Position numbers and translations under genes: made by a program. Below, piece after piece: positions 1 through 5,952 of a DNA stretch of 8,392 bases (within the stretch, counting starts at the first letter, position 1; each line of letters opens with the position of its first letter). The notes beneath the pieces are model-generated. The model was given only the letters and a program-made list of their open reading frames with translations, was not told the origin of the DNA and did no database searches. Source of the DNA: Desulfobacca acetoxidans (lineage in GTDB: Bacteria > Desulfobacterota > Desulfobaccia > Desulfobaccales > 0-14-0-80-60-11). The stretch lies in NCBI GenBank assembly GCA_022736495.1, contig DZCR01000140.1:1-8392 (forward strand), read 5' to 3'.

Positions 1-85
1 CGGCCCGCCTCACAAAACCGCAGATGCGCCGAAAGACCGGCCCAGCCCGCAAGGCTTCAATCGTGGCCCGGGTCGCCATAAGTTA

Positions 86-114
86 TTGATTTTACATTTT
101 TTTCACAAAATAAT
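86..114 (+). promoter_or_regulatory. Candidate sigma-70-type promoter
   Basis: TTGATT at 86-91 (4 of 6 matches to the -35 consensus) is followed after 17 bases by AATAAT at 109-114 (5 of 6 to the -10 consensus). Transcription would start near 121 and leave a leader of roughly 115 bases before the exported-protein gene. The surroundings are AT-rich, so a chance match is possible. Confidence 0.35.
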
Positions 115-204
115 TGAAAACCGAAACGGCATTAGGATTTATAGAGCATTGTGGAGTTGAAATATCCTTGCTTTACTCTTACCTTAACTAGGGTTTTCTA
201 AAAG

Positions 205-228
205 TTGGCGTTAAGCTAACCAAGGGGG
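205..228 (+). promoter_or_regulatory. Leader hairpin abutting a purine-rich RBS
   Basis: TTGG(CG)TTA at 205-213 can pair with TAACCAA at 217-223 as a 7-bp stem with a two-base bulge and a short loop. Its 3' side runs into the Shine-Dalgarno-like AAGGGGG at 222-228, ten bases before the ATG at 239. Folding could partly mask the ribosome binding site. Weak structure, low certainty. Confidence 0.25.
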
Positions 229-238
229 CATATATCAC

Positions 239-757
239 ATGAAAAAAATCATGGTGTTACTGGCGGTGATGATCTCGTTGATCCTGGTCTGCCCGGCGCT
301 GGCCCAGATGGGTCCCGGTGGCGGCGCCGGACGCGGTATGGGTCCGGGAGGGGGCATGGGTCCCCGGCTTTATAACCCCCAAACAGTCACCACAGTCACC
401 GGGCAGGTGGCAAAGGTGGAAGAGCTCACCATGGGGCCCGCCGGGGGCATGGGCATGAAGTTCCGCGAGATACTCCTCAAGACGGACAAGGGGAGTATCA
501 AGGTCCACCTGGCCCCCGCCTATTATCTGAACGAACAAAAGTTCGCGGTAAAGGCGGGGGACACGCTGGAAGTCACCGGTTCCCAAGTCACTATGAACAA
601 CCAACCGGCCCTTATTGCCCGGGAAGTTAAGGTAAAGGACAAGACCCTGAAACTTCGGGACGAGCAAGGGATGCCGGCATGGAGCAGGACGGGCCGCGGG
701 CCTGGCGGAGGCTTGGGTCCTGGCGGCGGTCAGGGCAAAGGCCCGGGCGGAAATTAA
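239..757 (+). CDS. Exported glycine/methionine-rich protein with OB-like core
   Basis: The 172-residue product starts with a clear signal peptide: MKK, a hydrophobic stretch to about residue 20, and a likely cleavage after ALA at 20-22. It is therefore probably periplasmic or secreted. Mature residues 23-43 are a Gly/Met-rich repeat region (MGPGGG units). Residues 48-140 alternate short hydrophobic strands (TTVTGQVAKVEEL, REILLKTDKGSIKVHL, GDTLEVTGSQV, ALIAREVKV), the pattern of a small beta-barrel such as an OB fold. The segment LRDEQGMPAW (139-148) is followed by a second Gly-rich tail (152-172). I recognise this architecture, with a core ending in an LRDExGxPxW-type motif, from hypothetical proteins of deltaproteobacteria, but no function is established that I know of. 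ATG at 239 is preceded by AAGGGGG at 222-228. The neighbouring receiver gene converges on it. The role is unknown; metal or polyanion binding is only a guess. Confidence 0.85.
   Translation: MKKIMVLLAVMISLILVCPALAQMGPGGGAGRGMGPGGGMGPRLYNPQTVTTVTGQVAKVEELTMGPAGGMGMKFREILLKTDKGSIKVHLAPAYYLNEQKFAVKAGDTLEVTGSQVTMNNQPALIAREVKVKDKTLKLRDEQGMPAWSRTGRGPGGGLGPGGGQGKGPGGN
308..366 (+). repeat. Degenerate coding repeat (ATGGGTCC units)
   Basis: ATGGGTCC occurs at 308-315, 338-345 and 356-363, separated by G/C-rich sequence coding mostly glycine. It encodes the Met-Gly-Pro-Gly repeats of the exported protein. A related Gly-rich segment without methionine is encoded near 691-750. Such simple coding repeats can expand or contract by slippage. 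Confidence 0.5.
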
Positions 758-823
758 TCACTCTCAACGCGCTTATTAACAGCCGGAGGCAGATTGGTGA
801 ACCCTGGCCGGGTGCAATAGCGC

Positions 824-1291
824 TCAGGTTGCAGGATCAGTTGTCTCGCCCGTGGAAAATGGATTGGTTAACTCGTACCGCCCCAAGAGGGGAGACACAT
901 AAGTGCCTCCCTGCCTGAGGATCCCAATCGCGGCAAGGAGTTCTTTATCCACTTCATCCTTTAACAAGTAGCCCTCGGCCCCGGCCAACTTGGCTTGGTC
1001 CGCATATTCCCGGCGATTGTGCAAGGTCAGAATCAGCACCTTGATTTCGGGATGGCTCGCCTTGAGCAGGCGGGTTGCTTCGATACCACTCAGATTCGGC
1101 ATGGAGATATCCAGGACAACCATTTGGGGGTTTTGTTTATCCAGGGCATCCATGAGTTCCAGCCCGTCGCGCAGTTCCCCCACCACCCTTAAGTCGGATT
1201 TCTCTTCAATGATTTTCCTAATTCCTTGACGGACGAGGGGATGGTCATCCACCAGCAGAATTTCATAGAAAAACGGCGTTATTGTGGCCAT
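824..1291 (-). CDS. Stand-alone NarL/FixJ-type response-regulator receiver
   Basis: The 155-residue protein is a CheY-like receiver domain. The acidic pocket is D15-D16 (ILLVDDHPLVRQG), the phospho-acceptor is D61 (VVLDISMPNLSG), and the switch residues are T89 (LILTLH) and K111 (YLLKDE). The sequence most resembles NarL/FixJ/LuxR-type receivers (DHPLVRQGIRKIIE, GGTYVSPLLG). Those proteins normally continue into a LuxR helix-turn-helix and total about 200-220 residues. Here the chain ends about 18 polar residues after the YVSPLLG motif, and the 66 bases to the next gene cannot hold an output domain. It probably acts through protein contacts or phosphate transfer rather than direct DNA binding, or it is the remnant of a longer regulator. 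No histidine kinase gene lies in the window. The start at 1291 has only a weak AGAG-type ribosome site. Confidence 0.9.
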   Translation of the reverse strand: MATITPFFYEILLVDDHPLVRQGIRKIIEEKSDLRVVGELRDGLELMDALDKQNPQMVVLDISMPNLSGIEATRLLKASHPEIKVLILTLHNRREYADQAKLAGAEGYLLKDEVDKELLAAIGILRQGGTYVSPLLGRYELTNPFSTGETTDPAT

Positions 1292-1373
1292 AATATTGCT
1301 CTTGCCAGGTGGTAGCCAGAGATTGAGAATTTTCTTTCCATCCTAAGTTCTGCCGGGCCAGAGCCCTCAGATT

Positions 1374-1401
1374 AATTTAACCATTGACGGGCATTAATCA
1401 A
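1374..1401 (-). promoter_or_regulatory. Candidate promoter for the receiver gene
   Basis: Read on the minus strand, TTGATT (complement of 1396-1401; 4 of 6 matches to -35) is followed after 16 bases by TAAATT (complement of 1374-1379; 4 of 6 to -10). It would drive the receiver gene with a leader of about 75 bases. Based on consensus matching only. Confidence 0.3.
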
Positions 1402-1415
1402 GGAGAGCCTTACTA

Positions 1416-1444
1416 TTTCCCTGTAAAAATGATATCGGTAAAAT
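1416..1444 (+). promoter_or_regulatory. Candidate promoter for the methyltransferase-like gene
   Basis: TTTCCC at 1416-1421 (weak -35) is spaced 17 bases from TAAAAT at 1439-1444 (5 of 6 matches to -10). Transcription would start near 1451, about 70 bases before the preferred ATG. The -10 sits inside an AT-rich dyad (1429-1456), so a repressor could act here. Confidence 0.3.
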
Positions 1445-1456
1445 ATCCATTATCAT
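1429..1456. promoter_or_regulatory. Nested dyads, possible operator
   Basis: ATGATA at 1429-1434 is mirrored by TATCAT at 1451-1456. Inside that pair, GATAT at 1431-1435 is mirrored by ATATC at 1443-1447. The arms flank the candidate -10 box at 1439-1444, a typical location for an operator. The sequence is AT-rich, so chance symmetry cannot be excluded. Confidence 0.25.
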
Positions 1457-1523
1457 AAAAGGAAAAGTGGCACGTGACCCAAAAAACATTGGGGCGCGAC
1501 CAGAGAAGCAGGAAAGTCGCCTT

Positions 1524-2555
1524 ATGTCCTCATTGATCCCCGGTAATTTCCACACCACCGCCATGGCCATTCTGCCCCACGAGCAGGCGGAGCCGGCCCT
1601 GGAACTGGCCCTTTCCCTGGATATTCCCTTCTGGCCCCAACTGCCCCATATGAGCTATTACGAAGACATGTATGTCCAGGCGGCTGAACATTTTCCCGGC
1701 ATTCTGCTCTTCCCGGAGGAAAACCGCCTCAGGTTCGATACGGGAAAATTCTTCGAGGACCTGCCGCAGCTCCTGGAGCGTTGGGACGACCTGGCCTATT
1801 TCGACATCTCCCCGCAATATTCCGTGGTCTATCACCGCTTCCTGGAATTGGACCTCAGCGGCTATATCGCCATTCGGGGGCAGTTGGAAGGCCCCATCAG
1901 CTTCGGCTTGAAGATCCTGGATGAGAGCGACCGGCCGGTGATCTTCAATGACGAAGTGCGGCCCATCCTGATGGACTTCATGGCCCGGCGGGTCCAATCC
2001 CAGCTCAACCGCCTCAAGGCCAAGCATCCCCGGGCCTTTATGTTCATCGACGAGCCCGGGCTGCAATTTATCTTCAGCTCCGTCTCCGGGTATCCGGATA
2101 TGAAGGCCAAAGACGACCTGGACCGGTTCCTGGCTCAGATCGAGCGGCCTCGGGGTATTCACCTCTGCGGCAATCCCGATTGGGAATTTCTTCTCAACCG
2201 GGATTTGGACATCCTGTCCATGGACATTTACACCAACGCCGAGGTCTTCCAGTGTTACGGCAAAGCCATTCGCCGGTTCATCGAGCGGGGCGGAGTCTTG
2301 GCCTGGGGCTTGATTCCCACCGGCTTTGAGCCCTTCACCCAGGAAAGCCAGGACCATCTGATCGCCCACCTGGAGGGCCTCTGGCCGACCCTGATCGCCG
2401 CGGGCATTGACCGGGACCAGTTGCTGGCCCAAAGTCTCATCAGCCCCGCCACCTGCTGCCTCATCAACCCCGACCGGGAAAAGACCGTGACGGAGGCCTA
2501 TGCCTGGCTCCGGGAGGTGTCCCGCCGCCTGCGGGACAAGTATCACTTGGAGTAA
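1524..2555 (+). CDS. UROD/MetE-C-like zinc methyltransferase family protein
   Basis: The 343-residue product (from ATG 1524) resembles the catalytic C-terminal half of cobalamin-independent methionine synthase and related UROD/MetE-like proteins. Members of this superfamily are TIM barrels that move methyl groups using a thiolate-activating zinc. Visible marks are IPFWPQLP (34-41), typical of this short subfamily, FIDEP (174-178), the H-x-C motif at H213/C215 (GIHLCGNPDW), and a late cysteine pair C311/C312 (SPATCCLINP). H, C and a late C match the expected metal ligands. The N-terminal MetE half is absent, so classical folate-dependent MetE activity is unlikely. A corrinoid-protein or other methyl donor/acceptor is more plausible; the substrate is unknown. 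A GTG at 1467 would add 19 residues, but its AGGA lies only three bases away. ATG 1524 has AGGA at 1510-1513 with ten-base spacing, and family homology begins just after it. Confidence 0.8.
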   Translation: MSSLIPGNFHTTAMAILPHEQAEPALELALSLDIPFWPQLPHMSYYEDMYVQAAEHFPGILLFPEENRLRFDTGKFFEDLPQLLERWDDLAYFDISPQYSVVYHRFLELDLSGYIAIRGQLEGPISFGLKILDESDRPVIFNDEVRPILMDFMARRVQSQLNRLKAKHPRAFMFIDEPGLQFIFSSVSGYPDMKAKDDLDRFLAQIERPRGIHLCGNPDWEFLLNRDLDILSMDIYTNAEVFQCYGKAIRRFIERGGVLAWGLIPTGFEPFTQESQDHLIAHLEGLWPTLIAAGIDRDQLLAQSLISPATCCLINPDREKTVTEAYAWLREVSRRLRDKYHLE

Positions 2556-2646
2556 GAACATTCAAGAAACGCCCCCACTCAATAAAATGTCTGGCTATTG
2601 CCCATCTTTATCGGCCCCGGCCGGATTTTTCGGCCCAGCGGTGGGC

Positions 2647-2650
2647 AGGA
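2647..2650 (+). promoter_or_regulatory. RBS deciding the recO start
   Basis: AGGA lies ten bases before ATG 2661. It favours this start over the in-frame ATG-like start at 2598, which would add 21 residues (rich in Gly and Pro) not typical of RecO. Confidence 0.5.
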
Positions 2651-2660
2651 ACCCTGCAAC

Positions 2661-3422
2661 ATGACCGAGCGGCAAACCCCGGCCATCGTGTTGACCGTGC
2701 GGGATTACGGCGAGGCGGACCTCCTGGTGACCTTTCTCACCCCGGAGCGCGGTCCCCTCACCGGCATCGCCAAGCACGCCAGAAAAAGCCGCCGCCGCTT
2801 CGCCCACTGCCTGGAGCCCTTGAGCCGGGTGGTGTTTTTCCTGTCTCCGAAGCCCGCGCGGGACCTGGAATTCCTCCAGAAGGGCGAGCTGATCAAGTCT
2901 TTTCCGTCCCTGCGCCGGGACCTGAAACGGCTGGGCGCCGCCGCGCTGCTCTCTGAAGTGGCGGGCCTGCTGGCCGGCCCTCCGGATGCCCTCAGGGAAA
3001 TTTTTGCCACCTTGGAAGACGCCCTGGCCCTTCTGGAGCAAGGCTCGTCCCCCGATTCCTTGCTGCCCGCCTTTCTGCTCCACCTCCTGAGCCTGGGGGG
3101 CTACCAGCCCCGCCTCCACCAGTGCGCCGGCTGCGGCGCCGAACCCGAACCACCCCTGAGCTTCAGCCTCCCCCGGGGCGGCATATTCTGTTGCGCCTGT
3201 CGCGCACAGGCACCCGGACCCTTATTGCCTTTGAACCCCGGTACCTGGAAGCTTCTGCGCCTGGCCCAAGACCTGCCCCGGCACAAACTCCTGCGCCTGC
3301 GCTTCCCGCCCCAACAGCGGGATCAAAGCCTGGTGATCTTCAGGGCCTTTCTCCGTTACCACCTGGGGAGGGACCTGAAATCCTGGTCTTTTTGGGAAAA
3401 AGTCGCTCGACCGCACGGCTGA
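2661..3422 (+). CDS. recO: DNA repair protein RecO
   Basis: The product is 253 residues, the usual RecO size. RecO acts with RecF and RecR to displace single-strand binding protein, load RecA onto gaps and anneal strands. The N-terminal OB fold is visible at residues 6-80: AIVLTVRDYGEADLLVTFLTPERGPLTGIAKHARKS is a textbook RecO start. A helical middle part follows (about 85-150). The zinc module is C155-x2-C158 (CAGC) with C177-x2-C180 (CCAC), and is complete. LLLHLLSLGGYQP-like sequence before the zinc site is also typical. ATG 2661 is chosen because the conserved domain begins six residues later and AGGA lies at 2647-2650. The gene follows the methyltransferase-like gene by 105 bases and precedes the oxidoreductase by 60, so co-transcription is possible. 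recF and recR are not in the window. Confidence 0.93.
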   Translation: MTERQTPAIVLTVRDYGEADLLVTFLTPERGPLTGIAKHARKSRRRFAHCLEPLSRVVFFLSPKPARDLEFLQKGELIKSFPSLRRDLKRLGAAALLSEVAGLLAGPPDALREIFATLEDALALLEQGSSPDSLLPAFLLHLLSLGGYQPRLHQCAGCGAEPEPPLSFSLPRGGIFCCACRAQAPGPLLPLNPGTWKLLRLAQDLPRHKLLRLRFPPQQRDQSLVIFRAFLRYHLGRDLKSWSFWEKVARPHG

Positions 3423-3468
3423 GCCAGGGTGAAACTCCAGAACTAGGCTGAAAAGATTTCTCCAAACA

Positions 3469-3477
3469 GAGAGGTGA
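3469..3477 (+). promoter_or_regulatory. RBS deciding the oxidoreductase start
   Basis: GAGAGGTGA at 3469-3477 is a strong Shine-Dalgarno match ending five bases before ATG 3483. The GTG at 3474, which would start three codons earlier, lies inside this site and is therefore unlikely to be the start. Confidence 0.65.
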
Positions 3478-3482
3478 ATCCC

Positions 3483-4640
3483 ATGGGTAAACATTTGGTG
3501 TTGGTGGGCGGGGGGCATGCGCACCTGACCTGTTTGAAGCAGCTCAAACATTACGTGGATCGAGGCCACCGGGTGACCTTGATCAGCCCTACCGCCTACC
3601 ACTACTATTCCGGCATGGGGCCCGGGATGTTAGGCGGCACGTACTCCCCTCAAGAAATTCGTTTTAACATCAGGAAGATGGCCGAGTCCGCCGGGGCTGA
3701 ATTTGTATCAGGAGCAGTACTGCGCCTGGATTCCCAGAAGCGCCTCCTTACCCTGGCTTCCGGGCAAGAAATCGCTTTCGATGTGGCTTCATTTAATACC
3801 GGCAGTTCCATCCCTCTGAATTCGGTCACTATTACCGAATGCGAGAACGTCTTCCCGGTCAAACCCATCATCAATCTGCTGCAAGCCCGGCGGGTTATCC
3901 AGGAACTCCGGCGCTCCGGGCCTGTGCGCATCCTGGTGGTGGGAGGGGGACCGGCGGGTCTGGAAATCGCCGGCAATACCTGGAAGCTGAACCATGATGA
4001 GAGCGGCGAAGCTCATATAACCCTGCTTGCCGGGAAAAAACTCCTGGGCAATTTCCCTGACCGGGTCCGCAGACTGGCCTTCGGGTCTTTTCAAGCTCGC
4101 AAGATTGAGATCATCGAAGGGACTCACCTGCGCGCCCTGGAACGTGGCTCTGCCAGGTTGGCTGATGGAACTCAGTTGCCTTTTGACGCAGCGCTGCTGG
4201 CCCTGGGGGTGAGACCGGCGTCGCTGTTCACCGATTCCGGACTGCCCGCCGGTCCCGAGGGCGGCATGATGGTCAATGAATACCTGCACGCCCTCAACCA
4301 CCCTCACCTGTTTGGCGGCGGTGACTGCATCAGTTTCCAACCCAGGCCCCTTGATAAGGTGGGGGTGTACGCCGTGCGCCAGAATCCCGTTTTGTTTCAT
4401 AACCTCCTGGCGTCACTGGAAGGGGGGAGCCTGATGCCTTTTCGTCCTCAAGACGACTACTTGCTCATCTTCAATCTGGGCGACGGCAAGGGAATTTTCT
4501 GGAGGAAAAACTGGGTTTGGCATGGTCGCCTGGCATTTATGCTCAAGAATTATATTGACCGAAAATTCATGCGAAAATTTCAGATATCCGGCGAGCTACA
4601 AGAAAAATATGAGAATGCAAATTACCAAAAATTTATGTAG
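3483..4640 (+). CDS. FAD/NAD(P)-dependent oxidoreductase (SelD-associated type)
   Basis: This 385-residue flavoprotein belongs to the pyridine nucleotide-disulphide oxidoreductase / type II NADH dehydrogenase superfamily. The first dinucleotide fold is HLVLVGGGHAHL (4-15; FAD), the second is ILVVGGGPAGLEIAG (150-164; NAD(P)H), and the late FAD motif is LFGGGDCI (276-283). GGGHAHL, rather than the usual GxGxxG-alanine form, and YYSGMGPGMLGG (41-52) match the family that in some organisms is fused to the N-terminus of selenophosphate synthetase SelD. Here it is free-standing and no selD lies in the window. No CxxxxC redox-disulphide motif is seen near the first fold, so electrons probably pass via FAD to a quinone or another acceptor. 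The last ~20 residues (ISGELQEKYENANYQKFM) are encoded by AT-rich DNA unlike the rest of the gene and may be an acquired tail at the edge of the AT-rich island. Confidence 0.87.
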   Translation: MGKHLVLVGGGHAHLTCLKQLKHYVDRGHRVTLISPTAYHYYSGMGPGMLGGTYSPQEIRFNIRKMAESAGAEFVSGAVLRLDSQKRLLTLASGQEIAFDVASFNTGSSIPLNSVTITECENVFPVKPIINLLQARRVIQELRRSGPVRILVVGGGPAGLEIAGNTWKLNHDESGEAHITLLAGKKLLGNFPDRVRRLAFGSFQARKIEIIEGTHLRALERGSARLADGTQLPFDAALLALGVRPASLFTDSGLPAGPEGGMMVNEYLHALNHPHLFGGGDCISFQPRPLDKVGVYAVRQNPVLFHNLLASLEGGSLMPFRPQDDYLLIFNLGDGKGIFWRKNWVWHGRLAFMLKNYIDRKFMRKFQISGELQEKYENANYQKFM

Positions 4641-4659
4641 AATAAAAATAGCTATCATA

Positions 4660-4679
4660 TTAAAAATTTAAGGCAATTG
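4660..4679. promoter_or_regulatory. Dyads upstream of the ATPase gene
   Basis: TTAAA-AA-TTTAA at 4660-4671 is an exact inverted repeat and is followed by the palindrome CAATTG at 4674-4679. Both lie in the short leader of the ATPase/Toprim operon, where control of a toxic system would be expected. TATCAT at 4653-4658 resembles a -10 box, but no good -35 lies upstream. Speculative in such AT-rich sequence. Confidence 0.2.
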
Positions 4680-4700
4680 GCTGTGAAGGTTTTTCATTGT

Positions 4701-4706
4701 GGAGGA
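4701..4706 (+). promoter_or_regulatory. RBS deciding the ATPase start
   Basis: GGAGGA at 4701-4706 lies seven bases before ATG 4714. The in-frame GTG at 4699 overlaps it and ATG 4708 is one base away, so 4714 is the preferred start. Confidence 0.7.
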
Positions 4707-4713
4707 TATGCCG

Positions 4714-5952
4714 ATGTTACCCCGCATCAGACAGGTGCAGATAAGAAATTACAAGAGCATCGCACAACTATCGGTTAACCTTGAACTTTTCACTGTATTT
4801 GTAGGTCGGAACGGTTCTGGAAAATCAAATTTTATTGATGCATTATCTTTCGTCAAGGACTGCCTTTTTAGTTCAATTGAACTTGCTCTTATAGAGCGAG
4901 GGCGAATAGGGGCCGTGAGGCGAAGATCCATAGGACACCCGACTCACATAGGAATTCGCTTTATATTGGAGCTTGAAAATAACCTTTCTGCTGACTATGC
5001 TTTTGAAATTGCCGCAGAACCCAAAGAGCGAGAAAAATTTAGAGTTGCAAGAGAAAGATGCGTAGTCCAGAGTTTCTTTGATACAGAACATAGTTTTGAG
5101 GTTGAGGCTGGAGTTTTTAAGAAAGAAATTCCAGGGATTAAGCCAAAACTTTCTCCAGACCGTCTCGCTCTGTTTGCCGCCTCAGCTACCGAAGAATTCA
5201 GGCCAGTCTACGATTTTCTTACTTCTATGCGGTTTTATTCCATTGTCCCCCTTAAAATTAGGGAACTTCAGGAACCTGATTCTGGGGATTACTTAAAGAG
5301 AGATGGCAGCAATGCCGCATCGGTACTTAAGCGTCTAAGGGAAGAACCACAAGGTGCGGGACGATATCAGCGTATCTGCCGATTGTTGTCAAAAATCGTG
5401 GAAGGCATTAAAAAAGTTGAAGATAGGGCTGTAGGACAGAAAGAAACTATTCAATTCAAACAGGATGTTGGTTCTGATCACCCCTGGACCTTCGATGCTC
5501 TTAATATGTCTGATGGCACTTTGCGGGCGCTTGGATTACTCCTTTCCGTCTATCAACTGGGTCATCATTCTTTGATCGCGATTGAGGAGCCTGAGGCTAC
5601 GGTACATCCAGCAGTTACCGAACTCATAATTGAAATACTTTTAGATGCCTCAAATGAAAAACAAATTTTATTGACAACGCATAGTCCTGACATTCTAGAC
5701 TATAAATATATTAAGGATGATCAAATAAGAATTGTGAACGTAGAAAGGAGTAAAACCCTTATAGGGCCTGTATCTCAACCTGGAAGAGATGCCATTCGAC
5801 AACATTTATATACTCCTGGAGAACTATTGCGAGCTGGCGAACTTAAACCTGATCAAGAAGAAACTGAAAATGCGTCCAAACAACTTAATTTATTTAGCCA
5901 GCCAATCATTAATAGTAAGGTGGGAAATGAAAACGATTCTTCCAATAATTGA
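4714..5952 (+). CDS. AAA/ABC-type ATPase, putative defence sensor
   Basis: The 412-residue product is an SMC/RecF/OLD-like ATPase of the AAA_21 kind. It opens with the typical strand pair RIRQVQIRNYKSI (4-16). Walker A is GRNGSGKS (31-38), an ABC signature-like MSDGTLR is at 265-271, Walker B with catalytic glutamates is LIAIEEPEATVHP (287-299), and the switch histidine is TTHSP (321-325). The region between (about 90-250) is variable and may form an arm or a dimer/effector surface. No transmembrane segment is present, so it is a cytoplasmic ATPase. No Toprim domain is fused at the C-terminus as in OLD/GajA; one is instead encoded by the next gene, whose start overlaps this gene by 26 bases. 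By analogy with PARIS (ATPase AriA plus Toprim-like AriB), it may sense invasion and hold or release the partner; this is inference. The charged tail (380-412) is low-complexity. The GC content is much lower than in the flanking genes. Confidence 0.88.
   Translation: MLPRIRQVQIRNYKSIAQLSVNLELFTVFVGRNGSGKSNFIDALSFVKDCLFSSIELALIERGRIGAVRRRSIGHPTHIGIRFILELENNLSADYAFEIAAEPKEREKFRVARERCVVQSFFDTEHSFEVEAGVFKKEIPGIKPKLSPDRLALFAASATEEFRPVYDFLTSMRFYSIVPLKIRELQEPDSGDYLKRDGSNAASVLKRLREEPQGAGRYQRICRLLSKIVEGIKKVEDRAVGQKETIQFKQDVGSDHPWTFDALNMSDGTLRALGLLLSVYQLGHHSLIAIEEPEATVHPAVTELIIEILLDASNEKQILLTTHSPDILDYKYIKDDQIRIVNVERSKTLIGPVSQPGRDAIRQHLYTPGELLRAGELKPDQEETENASKQLNLFSQPIINSKVGNENDSSNN
5917..5923 (+). promoter_or_regulatory. 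Internal RBS for the Toprim-like gene
   Basis: AAGGTGG at 5917-5923 lies inside the 3' end of the ATPase gene, just before ATG 5927. It supports a start at 5927 rather than the far-upstream in-frame ATG at 5789, and it supports translational coupling of the two genes. Confidence 0.6.

Larger units (their letters stand above)
1..238. other. Left-edge non-coding stretch, possible gene edge
   Basis: The first ~80 bases are GC-rich and the rest is AT-rich, which fits a gene edge followed by an intergenic leader. On the minus strand an open frame begins with ATG at 77-79 and runs off the left end (about 26 codons, starting MATRATIEALRAG), but no Shine-Dalgarno site precedes it. On the plus strand two frames could equally be C-terminal tails, one stopping near base 87 and one near 159. 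I cannot choose between them, so no gene is called. The remainder contains a candidate promoter for the downstream exported protein and a small hairpin next to its ribosome binding site. Confidence 0.4.

Noticed and set aside
758..823. Bidirectional terminator between the two convergent genes
   Set aside because: No stem followed by a T-run was found in either direction; only short GC patches are present.
1460..1490. Sigma-54-like TGGCAC near the GTG at 1467
   Set aside because: The required downstream GC element (TTGC-type) is missing at the proper spacing.
1530..2561. 343-codon minus-strand open frame opposite the methyltransferase-like gene
   Set aside because: Antisense shadow in GC-rich DNA. 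The plus-strand product has clear family motifs, whereas the minus-strand one is a Gly/Pro/Gln-rich string without domains.
2611..2630. GC-rich palindrome CCGGCCGG (2617-2624) followed by ATTTTT as an intrinsic terminator
   Set aside because: The palindrome has no loop, so a stable hairpin is not possible without longer arms, and the T-run is short.
5789..5926. N-terminal extension of the Toprim-like protein from ATG 5789
   Set aside because: It would overlap the ATPase gene by more than 160 bases. ATG 5927 has a good ribosome site and matches the expected N-terminal strand carrying the conserved glutamate.
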